Shown here one piece after another: positions 1 to 6,764 of a stretch of 8,223 nucleotides of DNA. Source of the DNA: Candidatus Eiseniibacteriota bacterium. GTDB lineage: Bacteria > Eisenbacteria > RBG-16-71-46 > CAIMUX01 > WJJG01. Made by a program: the position numbers and the translations under genes. How positions within the stretch are numbered: position 1 is the stretch's first letter; each line of letters opens with the position of its first letter. The notes below the pieces were generated by a model. That model did no database searches. It had not been told where the DNA came from and was given only the letters and a program-made list of their open reading frames with translations. The stretch spans positions 1-8,223 of the forward strand of contig VGIY01000104.1 in NCBI GenBank assembly GCA_016867695.1, written 5' to 3'.

Positions 1-521
1 CCGTAGATGAGGATCGTCGCCTCGCTGGCGGCGACCTTCTCGATGACCTTGAAGACCTGGGCCATGCCCGAGGAGCTGCCGATGATGCGCCGCTCCTGAT
101 GCCGCTTGTGCAGCTGCCACTTGAGCGAGTGGTTCTGGCGGCGCACGTGCGACAGCTCCATCGCGTTGCGCACGACCAGCAGGATCTCCTCGTTGCGGCA
201 GCTCTTCTCGACGAGCTGGAAGGCGCCGCGGCGGCGCGCCTCGGCGGCCGCCTTCTCCGAACCGTAGGCGGTGAGGATGACGACAGCCAGGTCGGGGTGC
301 TTGGCGTGCACGCTGTCGAGGACGCTCATCCCGTCCACGCCCGGCATGCGCAGGTCGGCGATGACCAGGTCGAACTCCTCGCGGTCGAGGCGGCTGACGC
401 CGTCGGCGCCGTTGTCGACGCTGGCGACCTCGTAGCCCTCGGCCTCGAGCATCATCGTCAGGAAACGACGCATGCTCTCTTCGTCGTCGACGACGAGGAT
501 CCGTTCCCGCCGGGTGGTCAT
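1..521 (-). CDS. pilR: PilR-like sigma-54-dependent response regulator, N-terminal part (cut by window edge)
   Basis: This is the first 173 codons of an NtrC-family response regulator, open to the window edge. It begins at an ATG (521-519) and reads MTTRRERILVVDDEES. The receiver domain covers about residues 7-120: acidic pocket D12/D13, phospho-acceptor D56 in the stretch ADLRMPGVDG, T84 and K106. A short linker follows, then the start of a sigma-54 AAA+ domain (IIGSSSGMAQVFKVIEKVA), cut just before the expected Walker A motif. In the PilS-PilR system the phosphorylated regulator activates sigma-54 promoters, classically that of pilA. The place directly downstream of a PilS-like kinase supports the PilR assignment over other NtrC relatives. 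One oddity: the invariant Lys is followed by Ser-Cys, not the usual Pro. A weak AGGA sits about 8 bases before the ATG. The DNA-binding domain lies outside the window, so the exact target is unproven. Confidence 0.87.
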   Translation of the reverse strand, partial: MTTRRERILVVDDEESMRRFLTMMLEAEGYEVASVDNGADGVSRLDREEFDLVIADLRMPGVDGMSVLDSVHAKHPDLAVVILTAYGSEKAAAEARRRGAFQLVEKSCRNEEILLVVRNAMELSHVRRQNHSLKWQLHKRHQERRIIGSSSGMAQVFKVIEKVAASEATILIY

Positions 522-656
522 GCCCTCTGTCCTCGCCACGGTGACCCCTCGTCCGGTTCCCCGCGCGGACCCCCGCGCTCCGGCTTCCCCGACCCGGATC
601 CCGCCCCGCCCCCGACTCGGCCGCCGGCGGCCAGGGGGCACTACGCGGACCGGCTC
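522..656 (-). other. pilS-pilR intergenic gap
   Basis: These 135 non-coding bases separate the kinase stop codon from the regulator start codon. The stretch is almost entirely G and C on the coding strand. It contains a perfect 14-base palindrome at 619-632 (5-bp stem, 4-base loop). I see no A/T-rich -10 hexamer and no U-tract terminator, so read-through from the kinase gene is the simplest reading. Confidence 0.5.
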
Positions 657-2414
657 CTAGGCCGCCCTGCCCGCCTGCCGGGACTGGCCGGGCCCCGCCA
701 GGGGCAGCTCCACCCAGAGGGTCGCCCCCGGTCCGCTCTCCCGCCCCAGGACGATGCGCCCGCCATGCTCGCGCACGCCGCGCAGCGCCGTCGGCAGTCC
801 CAGCCCGGTGCCGGAGGCCTTGCCGCTGCGGAAGGGCTTCAGGGCCTCGCCGAAGTCGAGGCGCCGGAACCCGGGACCCTCGTCCTGGACGCGCACCCTG
901 ACCCAGGCCTGGCCGCGGCGCCGGAAGCGAAGGCACTCCACGCGCACCTGTCCCTGGGTCGTCGCCTCCAGCCCGTTGAGGATCAGGTTGCGGAAGACCT
1001 GCCGCAGCCACTCGCGGTCGCCGATCAGGCGCACTCCGCTCGTGTCGGCGACGACGACCCGCCCGGCGTGCCGCCCCTCGGCGAGCATCAGCGCGCGGGC
1101 CTCTCCGCCAATCAATTCTTCGAGCTCCAGCTCCTCCAACTTCAGGGTCTTGTCCCGGGCCAGCGCCAGGAACTGGCTGAGAAACGCCTCGAGGGAGGCC
1201 GCCTCGCGGGTGATCACCTCCATCATCGGGCGCTGCGCCTCGGGCACGCCCCCCCGCTTCTCGATCAGCTCGACGCAGCCGGTGATCGGCTTCAGGCTGT
1301 TGCGGATCTCGTGCGCCAGCCCCGCGGCGAGCTCGCCGACCGCCGCCAGGCGCTCGCGCTGTCGCGCCGCCTCCTCGCCCGCGCGCCGTTCGGTCAGATC
1401 CCAGAAGAGGGCGACCAGGCCGTGGCGTTCGCCGGCCGTGCCGACGAGCGGCGCCGTGCGCACCAGCGCCGGGAAGCCCCGCCGCAGGCCGCGAAGCTGG
1501 ACCTCCACCTCGCTCTCGGCGCTGCCGTGGCGCTGCGCCTCGCGCAGCCGGCGCGCCAGCGGGGCGTTGCGCGGGCCGAGCCACTCGCCCAGTTCGCGCG
1601 CCTCGCCGTTGAGTCCGAGCATGCGCCTGGCCGCCCGATTGACTGTGCGCACCTCTCCCGCCGCGTCCAGGGCGATCAGCCCGCAGCCGAGACACTCGAC
1701 GATCCGGTCCGTGCCGAGCTGGACCGCGGTCAGCTCCCGCCGCGCGACCTCCGTCTCCCGCCGCTGGGCGGCGACGCGCTGCCCGAGGAACCCCGCCGCC
1801 AGGCCGATGGCGACGAAGACGCCGGCGTGGTAGGCGATGCCCGACCAGAGGCCGCTGAAGCCCTGCGGCACGCTGCCGGCGCTCAGCGCCATCCCTTCGT
1901 AGAGCAGCGCCGCCTCCATCCCCAGGATCAGGCCCGCGCGCCACTGGAGCACCAGCGCGCCGGCGAAGATCGGCAGCGTGAGCAGCAGGAGCGCCGGCTG
2001 CGTATGGCCGCCCGCGCTCCAGATCACCGCCGCCGCGGCCGCCGTGTCCAGTGCCAGGAGGACGCCCAGGGCCTCACGGGGGCTGCGCGCCGCGGCGCGC
2101 AGCAGCGGCAGGAGGCTGCCGGCCCCGATCCAGACCAGCAGCGCCAGGGCGGCGCCGCCGTGGGGCGCGCCTTGCCCACCCCCGCCCTGCAGCAAGACGA
2201 CCAGGGCGGCGCAGGCGCCGACGGCCGCGCGCGCCTGGAGGAACCGGGGCAGGGGAAAGGACGCGCCCGTCGGGGCGCCCTGCCCGCGGTCGCCGGGCCC
2301 GTCAGCCGCTCGTCCGCGGGCGCCGCGGCGGCCCGCCGGGCGGGGGGCGGCGCGGGCGCCGTCGGAGGCGGCGCCGGGGAGGCGGGCCGCGCCGCCGTCG
2401 CGCGCGCCGGCCAC
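657..2414 (-). CDS. pilS: PilS-like membrane-bound sensor histidine kinase
   Basis: This 585-residue protein has about six hydrophobic segments between residues 60 and 211 (near 60-78, 88-106, 114-133, 140-156, 160-179, 189-211). A PAS-like domain follows at about 232-340, then the kinase core. The H-box AHEIRNSLKPITG carries H368; the N-box has N476 and N480, G1 is DEGPG (511-515) and G2 is GTGLGL (535-540). The topology and order match PilS, which autophosphorylates at the membrane and passes phosphate to PilR. The start is a GTG three bases after the pilC stop, with GGAGG inside the pilC 3' end. No other ATG, GTG or TTG lies in frame before the first membrane segment. The first 55 residues are a low-complexity Gly/Ala/Arg/Pro stretch without recognisable domain. 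The H-box has Ser373 where most kinases have Pro. The kinase call is firm; the pilS name rests on topology and neighbours. Confidence 0.88.
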   Translation of the reverse strand: MAGARDGGAARLPGAASDGARAAPRPAGRRGARGRAADGPGDRGQGAPTGASFPLPRFLQARAAVGACAALVVLLQGGGGQGAPHGGAALALLVWIGAGSLLPLLRAAARSPREALGVLLALDTAAAAAVIWSAGGHTQPALLLLTLPIFAGALVLQWRAGLILGMEAALLYEGMALSAGSVPQGFSGLWSGIAYHAGVFVAIGLAAGFLGQRVAAQRRETEVARRELTAVQLGTDRIVECLGCGLIALDAAGEVRTVNRAARRMLGLNGEARELGEWLGPRNAPLARRLREAQRHGSAESEVEVQLRGLRRGFPALVRTAPLVGTAGERHGLVALFWDLTERRAGEEAARQRERLAAVGELAAGLAHEIRNSLKPITGCVELIEKRGGVPEAQRPMMEVITREAASLEAFLSQFLALARDKTLKLEELELEELIGGEARALMLAEGRHAGRVVVADTSGVRLIGDREWLRQVFRNLILNGLEATTQGQVRVECLRFRRRGQAWVRVRVQDEGPGFRRLDFGEALKPFRSGKASGTGLGLPTALRGVREHGGRIVLGRESGPGATLWVELPLAGPGQSRQAGRAA

Positions 2415-2417
2415 GGG

Positions 2418-3635
2418 CTACTGGCCTCCGGCGACGACGTTGACCAGCTTGAACATCGGCAGGTACATGGAGACGACCATGCCGCCGACGATCACGCCCA
2501 TGACGACGATCATCACCGGTTCGATGATCGAGGTCAGCGTCTCCACCGCGGCGTTGACCTCTTCGTCGTAGAAGTTGGCGATCTTGTCGAGCATGCTGTC
2601 GAGCGCGCCGGTCTCCTCGCCGACCGAAATCATCTGCACGACCATCGGCGGGAAGACCCCCGAGGCGCGCAGGGGATCGGCGATCGTCTCGCCCTCGCGG
2701 ATGCTCGCCTTCGTCGCCAGGACCGCCTCCTCGATGACCTTGTTGCCGGCGGTGCGCGCGGTGACCTCGAGCCCGTCGAGGATCGGCACGCCGCTGGAGA
2801 CCATCGTCCCCAGGGTGCGGGTGAAGCGGGCGATGGCCGCCTTGCGCAGGATGTCGCCGACGATCGGCGCCCGCAGCAGGAAGCCGTCCATGCGCCGGCG
2901 CCCGGCTTCCGTGCGGTAGTAGGTCTTCAGGCCGTAGGCGGCGAGACCGGCGGCCGCGGCCACGGCCCACCAGGCGCTCTTGATCAGGTTGCTCAGCGCG
3001 ACGACGATCCGCGTCGGCAGCGGCAGCGTCCCGCCGAAGTCGGCGAAGACCTTGGCGAAGACGGGGATGATGAACATGAGCATGAACAGGCTGGCGCCCA
3101 TGGCGACGATGAAGACCACCGACGGGTAGGTCATCGCGCTCTTCACCTTGCGGCGCAGCGCCTCGGCCTTCTCGATGTAGGTTGCCAGGCGCATGAGGAT
3201 GTCGTCGAGGATGCCGCCCGCCTCCCCCGCCTCGACCATGTGGACGAAGAGCGAGTCGAAGGCCTGCGGCCGCTTGCCCAGCGCCTCGGCCAGCGTGGAG
3301 CCCGCCTCGACGTCGCCGGTCACATCCGCCGTCACCCGGCGCAGGGGATCGCTCTCTGTCTGGCGCGCGAGGATGTCGAGGCACTGGACCAGCGGCAGCC
3401 CGGAGTTGACCATCGTCGAGAACTGCCGGGTGAAGACGGCCAGGTCGCGGTTCCTGATCCGCCCGGCGCGCTTGCCCAGCGGCAGCAGCGAGCGCGCCTC
3501 CTTGGGCCGGATGTGGGTCAGCTGGATGCGCCGGCGGCGAAGCTGGGCCGCGGCGTCGTCCATCGACTCCGCCTCGAGGGTCCCGCTCTCCTCGCGGCCG
3601 CCGGGCAGGCGGCCCTTCCAGGCGTAGGCGTTCAC
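2418..3635 (-). CDS. pilC: PilC, type IV pilus inner-membrane platform protein
   Basis: The 405-residue product has the typical length and architecture of the PilC/GspF family. Two homologous cytoplasmic T2SSF domains lie at about 67-190 and 270-392, each with a family Gly-Glu signature (EAGEAGGILDDIL near 135-147, VGEETGALDSML near 338-349). Hydrophobic segments lie near 171-193, 219-236 and 369-392. PilC forms the membrane platform that PilB and PilT act on to insert or extract pilins. Its GTG start (3635-3633) overlaps the pilT TGA by the four bases GTGA. An upstream GGAGG at 3641-3645 lies inside the pilT 3' end, so translation is probably coupled. The stop is TAG, three bases before the kinase GTG. 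No defect is visible; the second half of the second domain (SIIEPVMIVVMG) is strongly canonical. Confidence 0.97.
   Translation of the reverse strand: MNAYAWKGRLPGGREESGTLEAESMDDAAAQLRRRRIQLTHIRPKEARSLLPLGKRAGRIRNRDLAVFTRQFSTMVNSGLPLVQCLDILARQTESDPLRRVTADVTGDVEAGSTLAEALGKRPQAFDSLFVHMVEAGEAGGILDDILMRLATYIEKAEALRRKVKSAMTYPSVVFIVAMGASLFMLMFIIPVFAKVFADFGGTLPLPTRIVVALSNLIKSAWWAVAAAAGLAAYGLKTYYRTEAGRRRMDGFLLRAPIVGDILRKAAIARFTRTLGTMVSSGVPILDGLEVTARTAGNKVIEEAVLATKASIREGETIADPLRASGVFPPMVVQMISVGEETGALDSMLDKIANFYDEEVNAAVETLTSIIEPVMIVVMGVIVGGMVVSMYLPMFKLVNVVAGGQ
2425..2429 (-). promoter_or_regulatory. Ribosome binding site for the PilS-like kinase
   Basis: The minus strand reads GGAGG here, inside the last codons of pilC and 10 bases before the GTG at 2414. 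It is the main support for this GTG start, because the first 55 residues of the kinase carry no conserved domain that would fix the start. Confidence 0.6.
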
Positions 3636-4756
3636 GCCGCCCTCCGATTCTGCCCCCGCCCGTCGGCGCCGGGAACGCGCGGCCGATAGGTCGGGTCGGC
3701 CTTGGCCAGCATCGCCTCCAGTTCGGCGGGATTGCCGCTGCGCGCCAGGATCTCGTCCAGCCGGATCGCGCCGTTGACGTAGGCCTGGAAGAGGCCCTGG
3801 TTCATCGTCTGCATGCCGTGCTTCTGGCCCGCCTGCATCATCGTGTAGATCTGGTGGACCTTGCCCTCGCGGACCAGCGCGGCGATCGCCGGCGTGCAGG
3901 CCAGCACCTCGGCGACCATCACCCGCCCCCGCCCGCGACGGTGCGGAATCAGCTGCTGAGTGAGCACGCCGCGCAGGACGAAGGCGATCTGGGCCAGGAC
4001 CTGCTTCTGCTGGTTCGTCGGAAAGACGTCGACAATGCGGTTGATCGCCTCATAGGTCGAGTTCGTGTGCAGGGTGGCGAAGACCAGGTGGCCCGTCTCG
4101 GCGATGGTCAGCGCCGCGGAGATCGTCTCCAGGTCGCGCATCTCGCCGATCAGGATCACGTCCGGGTCCTGGCGCAGCACGTACTTGAGCGCCGTCGGGA
4201 AGCTGCGCGTGTCGGCCCCGATCTCGCGCTGGTTGACGATCGCCCTGCGGTTGGCATGCACGTACTCGATCGGGTCCTCGATGGTCATGATGTGGCATGG
4301 GCGGGAGCGGTTGATCCGGTCGATCAGCGCCGCCAGCGTCGTCGACTTGCCGCTGCCGGTCGGCCCGGTGACCAGCACGAGGCCGTTGACCTGCTCGGCG
4401 AATTCGGCCACCACGGGCGGCAGCCCGAGGCGGTCGAAGCTCATCACGTCGTGCGGGATCAGCCGGATCGCCGCCGTCGTCGAGCCGCGCTGCATGAAGA
4501 CATTGGCCCGGAAGCGGGCCAGGCCGCGGATGCCGAAGGAAAGGTCCAGCTCGTGCTCCTGCTCGAAGCGCTTCTTCTGCTCCTCGCGCAGGATCGAGTA
4601 GACCAGCCGCGCGCAGGCGTCGGGGTCCAGCACCTCGTGCTCCGTCGGCACGAGGCGGCCGTCGATGCGCAGCTGCGGCGGCACGCCGGCGGTCAGGTGC
4701 AGGTCCGAGGCGCCCTTCTCGGCCATCTCCGCCAGGAGGCGCTCGAGTGAGATCAT
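3632..4756 (-). CDS. pilT: PilT, type IV pilus retraction ATPase
   Basis: The 374-residue protein begins MISLERLLAEMAEKGASDLHLTAG, the classic PilT N-terminus. Walker A is GPTGSGKST (131-139), the Asp box TIEDPIEY (158-165), Walker B VILIGEMRD (200-208) and the His box ETGHLVFATLHTN (220-232). The C-terminal half has the PilT-type stretch QQKQVLAQIAFVLRGVLTQQL. It lacks the CxxC pairs and the long N-terminal domain of PilB. PilT is the cytoplasmic hexamer that powers pilus retraction, twitching and DNA uptake. The ATG is preceded by GGAGG at 8 bases; an in-frame extension further upstream has no conserved sequence. The retraction motif, normally AIRNLIRE, is here AIAALVRE (290-297). The last 25 residues are a polar Arg/Gly-rich tail. 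Because of the motif change, a PilU-like accessory role cannot be fully excluded, but position and overall sequence favour PilT. Confidence 0.96.
   Translation of the reverse strand: MISLERLLAEMAEKGASDLHLTAGVPPQLRIDGRLVPTEHEVLDPDACARLVYSILREEQKKRFEQEHELDLSFGIRGLARFRANVFMQRGSTTAAIRLIPHDVMSFDRLGLPPVVAEFAEQVNGLVLVTGPTGSGKSTTLAALIDRINRSRPCHIMTIEDPIEYVHANRRAIVNQREIGADTRSFPTALKYVLRQDPDVILIGEMRDLETISAALTIAETGHLVFATLHTNSTYEAINRIVDVFPTNQQKQVLAQIAFVLRGVLTQQLIPHRRGRGRVMVAEVLACTPAIAALVREGKVHQIYTMMQAGQKHGMQTMNQGLFQAYVNGAIRLDEILARSGNPAELEAMLAKADPTYRPRVPGADGRGQNRRAA
3641..3645 (-). promoter_or_regulatory. Ribosome binding site for pilC
   Basis: The minus strand reads GGAGG, 5 bases before the pilC GTG and inside the pilT coding end. 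Together with the GTGA stop/start overlap it supports the GTG as the pilC start and suggests coupling to pilT translation. Confidence 0.7.
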
Positions 4757-4764
4757 CGCCGGCC

Positions 4765-4769
4765 CCTCC
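4765..4769 (-). promoter_or_regulatory. Ribosome binding site for pilT
   Basis: The minus strand reads GGAGG followed by 8 bases and the ATG at 4756. This ideal spacing settles the pilT start against longer in-frame extensions reaching back into the pilB-pilT gap. Confidence 0.75.
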
Positions 4770-4796
4770 GCGGCGGGCCGCGCGGCACGCGCTCCG

Positions 4797-4820
4797 GCCC
4801 GCGGGTTACCCCCCGCGGGC
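4797..4820 (-). promoter_or_regulatory. Strong GC hairpin between pilB and pilT
   Basis: Bases 4797-4805 and 4812-4820 are exact reverse complements (9 bp, all G-C), enclosing a 6-base loop that reads GGGTAA on the coding strand. The hairpin starts 24 bases after the pilB stop codon. No T-run follows it on the minus strand, so it is not a standard intrinsic terminator. It could slow 3' exonuclease decay of pilB mRNA, act as an RNase processing site, or attenuate transcription into pilT. Only the stem is seen directly; its role is inferred. Confidence 0.5.
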
Positions 4821-4844
4821 TCGGGCACGGCGCGGTCCCGAGGC

Positions 4845-6545
4845 TCAAACGTCGTCGTCCCGGGCTGTTTCCTTCAGCACTTCTTCGGCCGAAATCAGCC
4901 CTTCCTTGAGCTTGAGCAGGGCATCCATGCGCAGCGTCAGCATGCCCTCGCGCACCGCCTGGCTCTTCAGTTCGCCGGTATGGGCGCCGCGGACGATCAT
5001 CTCCCGCAGGGCGGCGCCGACCGGCATGACCTCGTAAACGCCGGTGCGCCCCTTGTAGCCGGTGCCGTGGCAGATCTCGCAGCCGGCGGGCTCGTAGAAG
5101 GTCACCGCCGGCATGCAGTCGCTCTCCTTCAGCCCGAGCTGCTCGATCAGCTCCGCGCCCAGTTCCGCCGGCCGCTTGCACTGCTTGCAGAGCCGGCGCA
5201 CGAGGCGCTGGGCGAGGATCAGGTTGGTCGACGAGGCGACCAGGAAAGGCTCGACGCCCATGTCGACGAGACGCGCCAGGGTGCTCGGCGCGTCGTTGGT
5301 GTGCAGCGTGGAGAGGACCAGGTGGCCGGTCAGCGCCGCCTTGACCGCGATCGAGGCCGTCTCCAGGTCGCGGATCTCGCCGACCATGACGACGTTCGGA
5401 TCCTGGCGCAGGAAGGAGCGCAGCGCCGCCGCGAAGGTCAGCTTGACCGCCTCGTTGACGTTGACCTGATTGATCCCGTCGAGGTTGTATTCGACCGGAT
5501 CCTCGGCGGTCATGATATTGACATCGGCGGTGTTGATCCTGGAGAGGGCCGAGTAGAGCGTCGTCGTCTTGCCGCTGCCGGTCGGCCCGGTGACCAGGAC
5601 CATGCCGTACGGGAGGGCGATCGCCTTCAGGAAGTGCTTCAGCGCCGAGGGCTGGAAGCCCGCCTGCGTCAGGTCGAGCGTCAGGTTGGACTTGTCGAGG
5701 ATGCGCAGGACGATCTTCTCGCCGAAGATGCAGGGCAGCGCCGAGACGCGCAGGTCGATCTTCTTCGCGGCGATGCGGATCTTGATCCGCCCATCCTGAG
5801 GCACGCGCTTCTCGGCGATGTCCAGGCTGGCCATGATCTTCAGGCGCGAGAGGATCGCCGACTTGAGCTTGAAGGGCGGGTTCATCCGCTCGTACAGCGT
5901 CCCGTCGATGCGGAAGCGGACGCGCAGCGACTTCTCGTAGGTCTCGACGTGGATGTCGCTGGCCCCCTCCTTGACCGCCTGGGCGATCATCGAGTTGACG
6001 AACTTCACGACCGGCGGCTGATCCCCGCTCTCGGCCTCGCCGAGCGCGGCGTCCTCCTCCCCCTGGTCGACGACCTCGAGGTCCTCTTCCATCGAGCGCA
6101 TCACGTCGGCCATCGACAAGATCCGGTCGTAGTACTTGTCGATCGCCCGGCGGATCTGGTCCTCGGTCGTGACGAAGGGCTCGACCTCGAGGTTGGTGAT
6201 GAACTTGATGTCGTCGAGGGCGAAGAAGTTGGCCGGGTTGACGATCGCCACCATCAGCTGCTTACCGATGCGGCTGATCGGGATGACGCTGTACTTGGTG
6301 GCCACCTCGGCGGGGATGAGGCGGATGACGTCGGGGTCGACCTCGATCTGGTCCAGGTTGACGCTGGGAGCGCCGTAGTGGTCGCTGAGGAAGCGCAGCA
6401 GGCTGTCCTCGTCGAGGGCTCCGAGGCGCAACAGGTGGCCCAACAGGTCACCGCCCTGCTTGCTCTCGATCTCGCGGGCCTTTTTCAGCTGCTCGGGGCG
6501 GATCAGGCCCACTTCGAGCAGCTTCGGACCGAGTTCGCCGTTCAC
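4845..6545 (-). CDS. pilB: PilB, type IV pilus extension ATPase
   Basis: The 566-residue protein has an N-terminal MshEN/T2SSE_N-type domain (about 1-140), an acidic linker (about 150-176), the N2 domain and the GspE/PilB ATPase core. Walker A is GPTGSGKTT (320-328), the Asp box TAEDPVEY (346-353), Walker B VVMVGEIRD (385-393) and the His box LTGHLVLSTLHTND (405-418). Zinc-binding cysteines are C453/C456 and C489/C492, the last pair in CEICHGTGYKGRTGVYE, diagnostic of PilB/GspE and absent from PilT. PilB is the cytoplasmic hexameric motor that drives pilin polymerisation. The start is a GTG at 6545 with GGAGG 4 bases upstream; the frame stays open back to 6788, but that extension is Arg/Pro/Ala-rich without homology and I exclude it. 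Adjacent pilT and pilC favour a pilus over a type II secretion role. Both Arg positions of the MshEN motifs are substituted. Confidence 0.96.
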   Translation of the reverse strand: MNGELGPKLLEVGLIRPEQLKKAREIESKQGGDLLGHLLRLGALDEDSLLRFLSDHYGAPSVNLDQIEVDPDVIRLIPAEVATKYSVIPISRIGKQLMVAIVNPANFFALDDIKFITNLEVEPFVTTEDQIRRAIDKYYDRILSMADVMRSMEEDLEVVDQGEEDAALGEAESGDQPPVVKFVNSMIAQAVKEGASDIHVETYEKSLRVRFRIDGTLYERMNPPFKLKSAILSRLKIMASLDIAEKRVPQDGRIKIRIAAKKIDLRVSALPCIFGEKIVLRILDKSNLTLDLTQAGFQPSALKHFLKAIALPYGMVLVTGPTGSGKTTTLYSALSRINTADVNIMTAEDPVEYNLDGINQVNVNEAVKLTFAAALRSFLRQDPNVVMVGEIRDLETASIAVKAALTGHLVLSTLHTNDAPSTLARLVDMGVEPFLVASSTNLILAQRLVRRLCKQCKRPAELGAELIEQLGLKESDCMPAVTFYEPAGCEICHGTGYKGRTGVYEVMPVGAALREMIVRGAHTGELKSQAVREGMLTLRMDALLKLKEGLISAEEVLKETARDDDV

Positions 6546-6549
6546 CGCG

Positions 6550-6554
6550 CCTCC
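6550..6554 (-). promoter_or_regulatory. Ribosome binding site for pilB
   Basis: The minus strand reads GGAGG, 4 bases before the GTG at 6545. The spacing is short but workable. It selects this GTG over the long upstream in-frame extension, and the first residues after it (NGELGPKLLEVGLI) already match the family N-terminus. Confidence 0.6.
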
Positions 6555-6758
6555 GCGTCGACGGAAGGCAGCGCGCACCCGTCCGGACGCCGGCGGGGCG
6601 CTCTTCCGCGCCCCACGCCGACGCACGAGGCGTGCCGCCGGGCCCGCGCCGGCGGGCCGATCGCGCCGGCGCGCAACGCCCATGAAGACAGAGGATTGCG
6701 CGTGGATAGCCGTCCATCGGGGCAGCGGGCGCGGGGGGCGCGACCGTGCAGAATCGGC

Positions 6759-6764
6759 ATTATG
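6759..6764 (-). promoter_or_regulatory. Possible -10 element for pilB
   Basis: The minus strand reads CATAAT inside a locally A/T-richer patch of an otherwise GC-dominated gap. The hexamer 17 bases upstream (TGCATC) is a poor -35 match. I checked for a sigma-54 GG-N10-GC arrangement around it and did not find one. This is a weak candidate only. Confidence 0.2.

Noticed and set aside
2302..3384. A minus-strand frame of about 360 codons inside pilC and the start of pilS
   Set aside because: It is an alternate frame of pilC, Arg/Gly/Pro-rich, crossing the pilC-pilS junction. pilC itself is full length and canonical.
99..3689. A plus-strand open frame of about 1196 codons antisense to pilC, pilS and pilR
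   Set aside because: It runs opposite real genes with clear motifs. The translation is biased to Asp/Arg/Gly/His/Leu with no domain, as expected when GC-rich third positions suppress stop codons on the other strand.
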